Shown piece by piece: positions 53,780-62,730 of a DNA stretch of 64,000 nt. The stretch comes from CAWCUK01 sp963798775 (GTDB taxonomy: Bacteria; Bacteroidota; Ignavibacteria; Ignavibacteriales; Ignavibacteriaceae), in assembly GCA_963798775.1 (NCBI GenBank), contig CAWCUK010000002.1, positions 62,001-126,000 of the forward strand. Direction: 5' to 3'. Each line of letters opens with the position of its first letter. Position 1 is the first letter of the stretch. A model generated the notes under the pieces. That model ran no database searches, was not told the DNA's origin, and saw nothing but the letters and a program-made list of their open reading frames with translations. Both the position numbers and the translations under genes were made by a program.

Positions 53780-56776
53780 TTATTCAATATAAATTTTAAG
53801 CTGTATCTCTGTTCCTTCAGCAGGCTTAGAGAAAATAAAAAATTCGCCGCCGATTGAATTTATTCTTTCCTTCATATTCTTTATGCCGTTGCTTGATTCT
53901 TTAAGTAAGTTCAAGTTAAAACCTTTTCCGTCATCTTTAATAGAAAATGTAAAAAAGGATTTTTCCAATTTCATAGAGATTGAGGCAACTTCCGCTTCAG
54001 AATATCTTTGAATATTATTTAAAGCTTCTTTAACTGTAAGAAAAAAATTATGGCGCTTTTCCGATGTTAAGGTTATTTCCGGTATAGTTTCGGGAATATC
54101 AAAACGATAAACTATTTCGGAAGATTCAAAAAAGCTTTCTGTGTACTCGCAGATGTAAGCAATAAGATTTTTTAAATTATCGTTTTTCGGATTAACCGCC
54201 CACACTATTTCATCCAACTTTACAATAGTTTCATTAACCGATTCGGAAATATTTTCTAAAGTTGATGAGTAAGAAGTTATATTTTCTTTGGCCGCGGGAA
54301 TTCCACTTAATAAAGAAATTCTTGTTAAATTTGCGCCTACTTCATCATGAATATCACGCGCTATACGGACACGTTCTTTTTCCAGCGCTTCTTTTTCTTC
54401 TAATTTTTTTATTCTCTTTTTTATTTTCTGAAGTTCGAAAAATCTTACCGAAACAGCAATCAGAATTAATACTAAAACAAAAACGCCGAGCTTAAACCAC
54501 CAAATTTCATAAAAGGGAGGAATGATTGTAATTTTTAATCTCGCGGGAATTTCATTCCATACGCCGTCGTTATTTGCCGCTTTAACTTCAAATATATATT
54601 CACCCGGATCAAGATTTGTGTAACGCGCTTCTCTTTTTCTTCCGGCAAAATTCCATTTATTTTCGAAGCCTAGCATTCTGTACGCGAAAATATTTTTTTG
54701 CGGATTTGTAAATTCCAATGCCGAAAATTGAATTGAAAAAACAGTCGTTTCATAATCCAGTTTTAATTCTTTAAGAGAAGAAACATCTTCACCGGGTTCA
54801 AAGGGAATATCAAATTTTTTGATTCCTACAATAGCGGTTTTAGGTTTTATATAATTATCATAAACAGAATCGGGGTGGAAATAATTTAAGCCGTTTATTC
54901 CGCCAAAAAAAAGATAGCCTTTGTCATCTTTAAAGAACGCGCCGGTATTGAATTCATAAGACTGCAGCCCGTCTTCAATTCCGTAATTTCTAAACTTTTC
55001 TTCTTCCGGTGAAAATCTGCTTATTCCTTTGTTCGTGCTTATCCAAAGTTTTCCTTTTTTATCGGGTAGAATTGCATAAATAAAACCGTTCGGTAAGCCG
55101 TCTTTTTCATAATAACGCTTAAAGGTTTTTTTGTTCTTATCAAATTGGTTTAATCCGTTTTCCGTTCCTATCCATAGGCAGTTGCGGCCTTTATCGTTAT
55201 AAATTGCCCTGATATTATTATTGCTTATTCCATTTAGATTTTTGGGATCGAAAGAATATCGAACCGATTTTTTTGAAGCCGGATTATATTCAATTAAACC
55301 GGCATTTAAAAACCCGAGCCACAATTTGCCGTTGGAGGAAGTAGATATAATTTGAAGCGGATAATAGCCTATTTCGTCAAAGTTAAATTTTATGGAATTA
55401 ATCGTAAATCTATTTTTATCAATACTGCTGAGATGCCTGCCGTTGCTGAACCAGATTTTCCCGCTACTGCCTTTTTTAATACTAAGAATTTCAGTTGTAG
55501 GGGTTAAATGTTTTATAACCCGTAAGTTATTTTTGAGGATAAAAATCCCGTGGTCTGTGCCGATAATTAAAGTATCTTTACCGAATTGATTTATAGAATA
55601 AGCCACAACATTTTGAAAGATTTTACTTTCGGCATGCTTAATTTTCTTTTTATTAAAATCATAAATCATTATGCCTTTGTTGTAAGTTCCTATCCAAACC
55701 AATCCATTTTCATCCTTATAAATAGATTTTATAAAAACTCCCTCAAATAGATCGTTTCCCGAATCGGCGTCAATAAATTTCCCGAATTTTTCTTTATTTA
55801 AATTAAATTTGTAAATTCCGTTTCCGTCTAATCCAATCCACAAAATATTAGACCTATCAATATAGAAAGAAGAAACCGGTAAACTTGAATTTTTCCCGCT
55901 GGTATTTCCGGGGAATTTACCCGGCAGCTTTAAATGATTTTCAACTTTTTCCCGCTTTAAATTAAAAAGTAAAATATCACCTGAATAAGAACCGAGCCAT
56001 AAAGTATCGCTGCGATTTTTCAAAAAGCCGGATGTAAAATTACCTTCGTTCAATATTCGAGTGAATTTATTATTTAAATAGGAAAATTTTACCAATCCCT
56101 CTTTTTTAATTATGAAGTAAAGACTTTTATCTTTTCGTTCAAATATTCCTTGGACAGGCAAATTTTTTACAAAATATTTGTTTTCGAATTGGGAAGTTTT
56201 TTTATTAAACCGAAAGATTCCGGATAAGCCGCTTCCCGCCCAAAGCGAGCCTTCTTTATCTTTATAAATCACGTTAACTTGAGATTTTAGGTTAAAACTT
56301 TTTCTTAAAGATAGATCGTAATTATAAAAAGAAATACCGCTTGCGGTTCCGGCAACTATTTTATCATCGTCTAAAAAAATCGAAAAGATTTTCTCTTTTA
56401 ATAAATCTCCGGAAAGTTTAGAAGAAGTAAACTTATTTTCTTTCGACAGAAATATATTTATTCCTTTTTCCGTTCCGAAATAAAGATTGCCATCTTTATC
56501 TTCCGCGATACATCTTATAGTATTATTTGAAATTGAATTTGAATCGGCGGGATTATTTCTAAAAGTTTTAAATTCGTAACCATCATAACGATTTAAACCA
56601 TCAGCTGTACCGAACCATAAAAATCCTTTACCGTCCTGAAAAATTGAATAAACGGTACTTTGTGAAAGCCCGGCTTCAATAGAAATATGCTGAATCTGTT
56701 CAGGCGAATAGTGAATTTGTGAAAAGGCGACTTTAACGGCAATAAAAAATAAAAAGAAAAAAATACTGCTTCGCAT
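53780..56776 (-). CDS. Regulator-propeller sensor histidine kinase (HisKA_3)
   Basis: A 998-aa membrane sensor: signal peptide (MRSSIFFFLFFIAVKVAFS), periplasmic double beta-propeller with Reg_prop repeats (FQDGKGFLWFGTADGLNRYD, IAEDKDGNLYFGTEKG, GRNCLWIGTENGLNQFD), a Y_Y_Y domain (about 690-760), one membrane helix (FKLGVFVLVLILIAVSVRFF), and a HisKA_3/HATPase_c kinase (EALEKERVRIARDIHDEVGA with the phospho-His in RDIHDE). It resembles hybrid sensors of polysaccharide utilisation in Bacteroidota but lacks a fused AraC regulator and instead pairs with the NarL-type regulator downstream. Confidence 0.93.
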   Translation of the reverse strand: MRSSIFFFLFFIAVKVAFSQIHYSPEQIQHISIEAGLSQSTVYSIFQDGKGFLWFGTADGLNRYDGYEFKTFRNNPADSNSISNNTIRCIAEDKDGNLYFGTEKGINIFLSKENKFTSSKLSGDLLKEKIFSIFLDDDKIVAGTASGISFYNYDLSLRKSFNLKSQVNVIYKDKEGSLWAGSGLSGIFRFNKKTSQFENKYFVKNLPVQGIFERKDKSLYFIIKKEGLVKFSYLNNKFTRILNEGNFTSGFLKNRSDTLWLGSYSGDILLFNLKREKVENHLKLPGKFPGNTSGKNSSLPVSSFYIDRSNILWIGLDGNGIYKFNLNKEKFGKFIDADSGNDLFEGVFIKSIYKDENGLVWIGTYNKGIMIYDFNKKKIKHAESKIFQNVVAYSINQFGKDTLIIGTDHGIFILKNNLRVIKHLTPTTEILSIKKGSSGKIWFSNGRHLSSIDKNRFTINSIKFNFDEIGYYPLQIISTSSNGKLWLGFLNAGLIEYNPASKKSVRYSFDPKNLNGISNNNIRAIYNDKGRNCLWIGTENGLNQFDKNKKTFKRYYEKDGLPNGFIYAILPDKKGKLWISTNKGISRFSPEEEKFRNYGIEDGLQSYEFNTGAFFKDDKGYLFFGGINGLNYFHPDSVYDNYIKPKTAIVGIKKFDIPFEPGEDVSSLKELKLDYETTVFSIQFSALEFTNPQKNIFAYRMLGFENKWNFAGRKREARYTNLDPGEYIFEVKAANNDGVWNEIPARLKITIIPPFYEIWWFKLGVFVLVLILIAVSVRFFELQKIKKRIKKLEEKEALEKERVRIARDIHDEVGANLTRISLLSGIPAAKENITSYSSTLENISESVNETIVKLDEIVWAVNPKNDNLKNLIAYICEYTESFFESSEIVYRFDIPETIPEITLTSEKRHNFFLTVKEALNNIQRYSEAEVASISMKLEKSFFTFSIKDDGKGFNLNLLKESSNGIKNMKERINSIGGEFFIFSKPAEGTEIQLKIYIE

Positions 56777-56942
56777 TTATTTTTACACTTTATGTATAGC
56801 TGCGCAGTATTCTCATCTGGCATTATTAGCTATACGTATTTAAGAATTTATTTAAATAGATAATTAATAATTTATATCAGAGGAAAGAAATTTACAATCC
56901 CCGAAATAAGTTTTTTATTAAAACTATTAGCGGCAATTCTCA

Positions 56943-59051
56943 TTACCTTAATAAAATCATCTTCTTTAATTCTGAAAAACTTCCTGAGGTAATTTTATAA
57001 AAATAAATTCCGCTCGGCAAATTTTCCGCGTGAAAATCTAATGAATAATTTCCCGCGTTCTTTGCTTCATTTATTAAAGTAGAAATTTCTCTCCCGAGAA
57101 TATCATAAACTTTTAAAGAAACAAATTCACTTTTGGGAATAGAAAAATTTATTGTTGTGGAAGGATTAAACGGATTGGGATAATTCTGTTTTAATGAATA
57201 ATCCTTTATAAGATTTTCATCTTTTACATCGCTTAATTGGGTAATGGTAAAAGTATTTTCGCTTTCCGCGCGAAGCGAAGAATTATTCTTATCTATCAGC
57301 ATAACTTTACAACTGTCTGAATCGATATTTGGCACAAGCCATCTGTAAGTTCCGTAAGCAGCCGGCGTGCCGGTTGTAACAAAATTCCAATGAATTCCTC
57401 CGTCTGTTGAATAACCGATTTGTAAATCAGAGACTTTAACGCTTTCCCATTTTATCTCATGCACAAAATTTTTCCCCCATACTTCGTTTCCGTTCGGCGA
57501 AATAAGTTTTATTTGGGAAGAAACTCCCGCCGGAACAACATCAATTTTATTTAAATTAAATTCTCCTTGATCTATAACTATTTTGAAAATTTTTGTTCCT
57601 TGACTTAAATGAACTCCTTGTTTTACAAAAGTTGCCCAGGTTTGCCAGCCGCCGGTACCGCTTACATTTATAGGACCCGTAACATCATTGCCGTCAATTT
57701 CAAAATGATAAATTCCTCCTCCGCTTGAGGCCGCTAATCTTGATTCAAAATTATATGAGCCGTCGGTTGAAACTAAAACCGAATAAGCAAGCCATTCACC
57801 CGCTGAAACCCAGCCGATATTATAACCGCCGTTTATATCTTCACATTCTTGAATATCAACTCCATCGTTTGGCCTATAACTTCCGCCGGAATTTGCCGCG
57901 TCAGCATCGTGATACGCAACTTCAGCTCCGCCGAGATCATAATTTTCGGCTTCAATCGTTCCCGGAATTACTGCTGCGTTTGCTTTATATGGCGCTTCTC
58001 CGCAGCTGCCAACAGTAACGCTAACTTCATTTGAATTTGTGGAAAATCCTTTCTCTGTTATTGCTTTCGCGGAAAATTTATAGCAGCCTGAAGGAACGTT
58101 TTCTAAACTCCATTCAAACGGTTCTACATCCGTTTCCCCGATTTTTGCCGCGCCTTGAAAAAATTCTACTTTTTGAATTTTACCGTCATAATCTATATTC
58201 GATTTTAAAGAAAAATTCGCTCCGTTATTGTAAATAGAATTATCTGTCGGTTCAATTAAATTAATTGAAGGAATTGAAGAAGCGTCTTGATAAACTCGTA
58301 CATAATCAACATACATTACTTGTGGAAATACAGTTGAATTGTCCGGATAACCTGGCCAGTTTCCGCCGATGGCTAAATTTAGAATTATATAAAACTGGTT
58401 ATGAAATTCACTAAGCGCGCTCGGAGTAATATCGATTGTACAATATTTAAAACCATCAACATACCACTGAATTTTCTGCGGATCCCAGGTTGCGGTAAAA
58501 ACATGGAAATCATCGGCAAATTTACCGGAAGAAAGAGAATAAGAAAGTCCATACTGCGCGTGGCCGTTTTGGTCCCAGTGTGCTGTTCCGTAAACAGTTT
58601 TATCACCGTTGCCGCCGCCGGTCAATTCCATAATATCGAGTTCACCGCAAGCCGGCCAGCCAACAGAAGAAATATTTTTCCCGAGCATCCAGAAAGCCGG
58701 CCAAATTCCTTTTCCATAAGGAAGTTTTATTCTTGCTTCAAATTTTCCGTACTCCCAATTTTGCTTTGTTTTTATTCTCGCCGAAGTGTAGGACATTCCA
58801 CCGTAATTTTCTTTTTTCCCTGTTATCACCAGCATTCCCTCTTTTAAAGTACAGTTTTCCGGGCGGCTTGTGTAATATTGCGATTCATTATTTGCCGGGT
58901 TAGGTCCGGTTTCAAAAGCCCAATCGTCAGTATTTAGTTCCGTTCCATTAAATTCATCCGACCAAACAAGCTGATAATTTTGCGCTGAAATTGTTTGAGT
59001 AAAAATCGAAAATACTGCTATACAGAAAAATTTTTGAAGGAATGACATCAT
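56943..59051 (-). CDS. Secreted GH16 beta-glucanase with CBM6 and T9SS sorting domain
   Basis: A 702-aa protein: signal peptide (to TISAQ), GH16 catalytic domain (about 25-260) with the active motif GELDIMELTG near 137 (E-x-D-x-x-E), preceded by YGKFEARIKLPYGKGIWPAF; an Ig-like linker (about 265-350); a CBM6 domain (AAVIPGTIEAENYDLGGAEV to INKIDV-like end, about 355-510); a further Ig-like segment; and the type IX domain (LKQNYPNPFNPSTTINFSIP). Family members cut beta-1,3 or mixed-linkage glucans such as laminarin. It lies between two regulator-propeller sensors. Confidence 0.93.
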   Translation of the reverse strand: MMSFLQKFFCIAVFSIFTQTISAQNYQLVWSDEFNGTELNTDDWAFETGPNPANNESQYYTSRPENCTLKEGMLVITGKKENYGGMSYTSARIKTKQNWEYGKFEARIKLPYGKGIWPAFWMLGKNISSVGWPACGELDIMELTGGGNGDKTVYGTAHWDQNGHAQYGLSYSLSSGKFADDFHVFTATWDPQKIQWYVDGFKYCTIDITPSALSEFHNQFYIILNLAIGGNWPGYPDNSTVFPQVMYVDYVRVYQDASSIPSINLIEPTDNSIYNNGANFSLKSNIDYDGKIQKVEFFQGAAKIGETDVEPFEWSLENVPSGCYKFSAKAITEKGFSTNSNEVSVTVGSCGEAPYKANAAVIPGTIEAENYDLGGAEVAYHDADAANSGGSYRPNDGVDIQECEDINGGYNIGWVSAGEWLAYSVLVSTDGSYNFESRLAASSGGGIYHFEIDGNDVTGPINVSGTGGWQTWATFVKQGVHLSQGTKIFKIVIDQGEFNLNKIDVVPAGVSSQIKLISPNGNEVWGKNFVHEIKWESVKVSDLQIGYSTDGGIHWNFVTTGTPAAYGTYRWLVPNIDSDSCKVMLIDKNNSSLRAESENTFTITQLSDVKDENLIKDYSLKQNYPNPFNPSTTINFSIPKSEFVSLKVYDILGREISTLINEAKNAGNYSLDFHAENLPSGIYFYKITSGSFSELKKMILLR

Positions 59052-59258
59052 CTACCTTTTTATGAAATTGAAGTATATAAATGAGCAAATACACAATTAT
59101 AATGCCGTAAAGTTATTTATATAAATGAGTTTTTTTGATTAGTGAGCGGTTATCCTTAAAATAAGATATATATCTTTTTATCAATAAGATAAAAATGAAT
59201 TATAATTTTAATAAAATTTTTATGGATTAGTGTTTTAATATTAGCAGTAATTTTAGTC

Positions 59259-62200
59259 TTATCCTATCTTTATAACAATTAAAGCAATATCATCGTATGG
59301 CTTTTGAGTCCCGGTAAAATCAGAAATATCACTGATTATTAAATCTTTAATTTCATCAGCGTACATATTGCAAGTGTTAAACTTGTTCAACAGCCTCAGT
59401 AAATTTTCTTCGCCGTAAAATTCCTTCGACTGATTTCTCGCATCCAAAACTCCGTCGGTCATAAAAATTAAGATATCATCTTTATTCAACATTACTTTTT
59501 GTTCTTCATATTCCACATTTTTAAGAAGTCCCAGCGGAAATCGAGGCCCGAAAGATTTAAGAAACTTTGTACTTCCGTTTGATTTCAATATCGGGTAACT
59601 TAATCCGGCATTTGTAAAAGATAATTCATTTGTAATTGTATTTATAGAAGCAAGACAAACGGCGGTAAACATATTTCTATCGGTTTTATAATATAAAGGA
59701 ATATTAACTCTCCTTAAAATTGTACTAACAGAGTCGGCTTCATTGGCTTCAGAAATTATCATACCGCTTGCCATAATTGCTGTCATTGCGGCTTTCATCG
59801 CTTTACCGGAAACATCACCGATTAGAATCCCAAATTTTTCTTTCTGTTCGTCCAGCCAAAGATAATCGAAAAAATCACCTCCCACTTCGTTAGCCGGAAT
59901 ACAAGCGCTGGAAATATCTAATCCTTTTATTTTGGGATCATAATGCGGCATTATTGACATTTGAGCATCATGCGCCGTTTTAAGTTCGGCAATTAACCTT
60001 TCATTTTTTAATCTTTTTCTATAGAACAAAAAACCTAGTGAAACCATTGTTATTCCGCTTAAAGACACAAACCACCAAGACCGCCAAAAAGGAGGAGTAA
60101 TAATAATTTTAAGAGAAGCGGCTTGTTCATTCCAAATGCCGTCGCTATTTGAACCTTTCACTTTAAATATATATTCACCCGGCGGCAAAGTTGTAAATGT
60201 TGCAATTCGATTTTGTGCTGAAGTAAAAATCCAATCCTCATCAAGCCCTTCCATTTTATAAGCAAACTTATTTTTATCCGGCGCGGTAAAATCGAGAGCG
60301 GTAAATTCAACAGAGAAAATATAATCTTCATGCGAAAGTGTAATTTCCTTTATTTCGGAGAAAGGTTTTTCAAATTTTATAGGCGTATTAAATTTATTAA
60401 AAGAAGTTATTACAACCGGCGGAATGTAAGAATTGTCTATAATATTTTTGGGGAAGAAAGCGTTAAACCCATTAATACCGCCGAAAAATAATTCCCCGTA
60501 TAAACCTTTAAAAAATGAACCACCGTTAAATTCATTATTCTGAAGTCCGTCGTTTATATTATAATTTTTAAAAGTATTTGTTCTTGGATTAAATTTTGAG
60601 AGTCCGTTGTTAGTACTTAACCAAAGGTTCTCATCTTCATCTTCAACAATACAATAAACCGCATCACTGGGCAAGCCGTTTTCTTTTGTGAAAATTTTAA
60701 ATTTTCCGGTGGCGGGATTGAACTTATTTAAGCCTCCGCCGAATGTCCCGAGCCAGATATTTCCGTATTTATCTTCGTGAATTGAAAAAATATAATCATT
60801 ACTGATTCCTAAAGAATCTTTTTGAGAAGTACTATAAGAAGTAAAATCTCCTTTTTCTCGGTCTAATAAATTTAAGCCGCCTCCGTCTGTTCCAATCCAA
60901 AGTCTACCGGAATTATCTTCATAAATAGAACGGACAAAGTTATTGCTTAAACTTTTTGGATCGGCGGGATCATTTACAAAATGAACAAAAGTTTCGGTTT
61001 TTTCATCAAATTTATCCAAACCGAAACCATAAACAGCAATCCATATTGTCCCGTTTTTAGCTCTATAAATAGCTCTAATTTCATCATGAAGAAGACTATT
61101 AGGATCTGCAGAATTGTGCCTGTAAATTTTACATTTCCCTGTTTTTTTATTGAATACACTAATTCCTCCGCCGTTTGTCCCAAGCCAAAGATTTCCTTTA
61201 CCGTCATCAAAAATAACTCTAATAAGATTACTGCTAATGCTGAAAGGATTGCCATGAATATTTTTAAAGTTTTTATACTCATGCTTTTTTCGGTCAATTT
61301 TATCTAGTCCTTCGCCGTGTGTCCCAATCCAAAGAACGCTGTCTTCATCTTCATAAATGGCCCAAATTATATCATGGCTTAAACTATTTTTGTTATTAGG
61401 AATATGAGAGAAATGAATAAATTGTTTCGCCCCGCGGGAAACTTTATTTATTCCGCCGCCGTATGTTCCAATCCACATTATGCCCGATTTATCATTATAA
61501 AGAGCACGAATTTCATTGTAACTTAAAGTTCTTGTTTGGAGTGAATTATGCAAGTAATGAGAAAAACTATCACTTTTTTTATCGTATAAATTTATTCCCC
61601 CGCCGTTTGTTCCAATCCATAAAACTTCGTTATTATCTTCACATAAAGCGAAAATTTGATTGTTGCTCAGACTCTTTCTGTTCTCAGGATTATTTTTATA
61701 ATGTATAAATTTAGGATGATCTTTATCGGCGGCTAAAATTTTCTTCAAACCATTGTTTGTCCCAATCCAAAAATTATCCTCAGTATCCTCATACATGCAC
61801 ATTATAGCTTCACTGCTTATACTTGATGCATTTCCATTTAAAAATCGTTCAAATTCTATTTTATTATTTTGATTAATGTACATCCGGTTTAAGCCGTTTC
61901 CGGTACCAACCCAGATAAAACCTCTTTTATCCTGAAAAATACTTAAAACAGCATTTGAACTTAAACTAGCTGAGTCTTCAGGATTATTAGCAAAATGTTC
62001 AAATTCATATTTATTTTCTTTTTCATTTATGACTATTAATTTATTCAATCCGTTGTCTGTACCAATCCAAATATTGCCGTCATTATCTTCTAACAATGAT
62101 GTTATATTATCATGGCTTATAGAATTTTTATTGTTAGGATCATGCTGAAATCTCATGAAGTTATTTCGCAAATTATCTAATTTGTTAAGGCCGGCATTAA

Positions 62201-62522
62201 AAGTCCCGATCCAAAGATTATTATTATGATCAACTAAAAGAGACAGAATGCTATTAAAACTTAAACTATTAACATCGGCGGGATTATTTCGAAAAACTTT
62301 AAATGTATAACCGTCGAATTTATTCAATCCGTCTTCGGTACCGAAGAATAAAAATCCATCCTTATCCTGGGCGATACAAGTAACAATACTTTGTGAAAGT
62401 CCCTGTTCTAAAAATATTTTTTGAAAATTTACATCGGTAGTTTGGGCAGAAGATTTTCCTGAAGATAAAAACAGAAACACGAGAAGAAGCAGGGAAGTAT
62501 ATATTTTGTTTGAGACACCCAT
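59259..62522 (-). CDS. Regulator-propeller sensor fused to SpoIIE/PP2C phosphatase
   Basis: About 1087 aa from ATG 62522, chosen over the longer frame to 62546 because GGGG lies just upstream and it leads straight into the signal peptide (MGVSNKIYTSLLLLVFLFLS). It has 14 or so Reg_prop repeats (DKDGFLFFGTEDGLNKFDGY and similar), a Y_Y_Y domain (about 750-820), a membrane helix (WWFVSLSGITMVSLGFLFY), and a SpoIIE/RsbU phosphatase (ACIPANEVGGDFFDYLW, GDVSGKAMKAAMTAIMASGM, DDIALIVIKIG). It would translate an external signal into serine dephosphorylation, probably of an anti-anti-sigma factor. Confidence 0.92.
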   Translation of the reverse strand: MGVSNKIYTSLLLLVFLFLSSGKSSAQTTDVNFQKIFLEQGLSQSIVTCIAQDKDGFLFFGTEDGLNKFDGYTFKVFRNNPADVNSLSFNSILSLLVDHNNNLWIGTFNAGLNKLDNLRNNFMRFQHDPNNKNSISHDNITSLLEDNDGNIWIGTDNGLNKLIVINEKENKYEFEHFANNPEDSASLSSNAVLSIFQDKRGFIWVGTGNGLNRMYINQNNKIEFERFLNGNASSISSEAIMCMYEDTEDNFWIGTNNGLKKILAADKDHPKFIHYKNNPENRKSLSNNQIFALCEDNNEVLWIGTNGGGINLYDKKSDSFSHYLHNSLQTRTLSYNEIRALYNDKSGIMWIGTYGGGINKVSRGAKQFIHFSHIPNNKNSLSHDIIWAIYEDEDSVLWIGTHGEGLDKIDRKKHEYKNFKNIHGNPFSISSNLIRVIFDDGKGNLWLGTNGGGISVFNKKTGKCKIYRHNSADPNSLLHDEIRAIYRAKNGTIWIAVYGFGLDKFDEKTETFVHFVNDPADPKSLSNNFVRSIYEDNSGRLWIGTDGGGLNLLDREKGDFTSYSTSQKDSLGISNDYIFSIHEDKYGNIWLGTFGGGLNKFNPATGKFKIFTKENGLPSDAVYCIVEDEDENLWLSTNNGLSKFNPRTNTFKNYNINDGLQNNEFNGGSFFKGLYGELFFGGINGFNAFFPKNIIDNSYIPPVVITSFNKFNTPIKFEKPFSEIKEITLSHEDYIFSVEFTALDFTAPDKNKFAYKMEGLDEDWIFTSAQNRIATFTTLPPGEYIFKVKGSNSDGIWNEQAASLKIIITPPFWRSWWFVSLSGITMVSLGFLFYRKRLKNERLIAELKTAHDAQMSIMPHYDPKIKGLDISSACIPANEVGGDFFDYLWLDEQKEKFGILIGDVSGKAMKAAMTAIMASGMIISEANEADSVSTILRRVNIPLYYKTDRNMFTAVCLASINTITNELSFTNAGLSYPILKSNGSTKFLKSFGPRFPLGLLKNVEYEEQKVMLNKDDILIFMTDGVLDARNQSKEFYGEENLLRLLNKFNTCNMYADEIKDLIISDISDFTGTQKPYDDIALIVIKIG

Positions 62523-62676
62523 ATCATCCCCTAATTTTGAGCGCAACTAAATTCTTAAAATCAAAAAGAATATTTTTCCTTTATTTAACGTAGATAATTT
62601 CGGATAAATCTACAATTAATAAATTTATCACTTTAAAAGAGGGAAGAGTTCCTAAAAGGTTTAAAGATTGGTGAAT

Positions 62677-62708
62677 GAAAAATGAAGTGCCGCAATAAGG
62701 GCACTTCA
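62677..62708 (-). terminator. Terminator of prfC
   Basis: TGAAGTGCC (62683-62691) pairs with GGCACTTCA (62700-62708); on the minus strand TTTTTCATT follows. It lies 23 bp after the stop codon. Confidence 0.75.
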
Positions 62709-62730
62709 GAAGTTATAACGCGGTAAAGAT

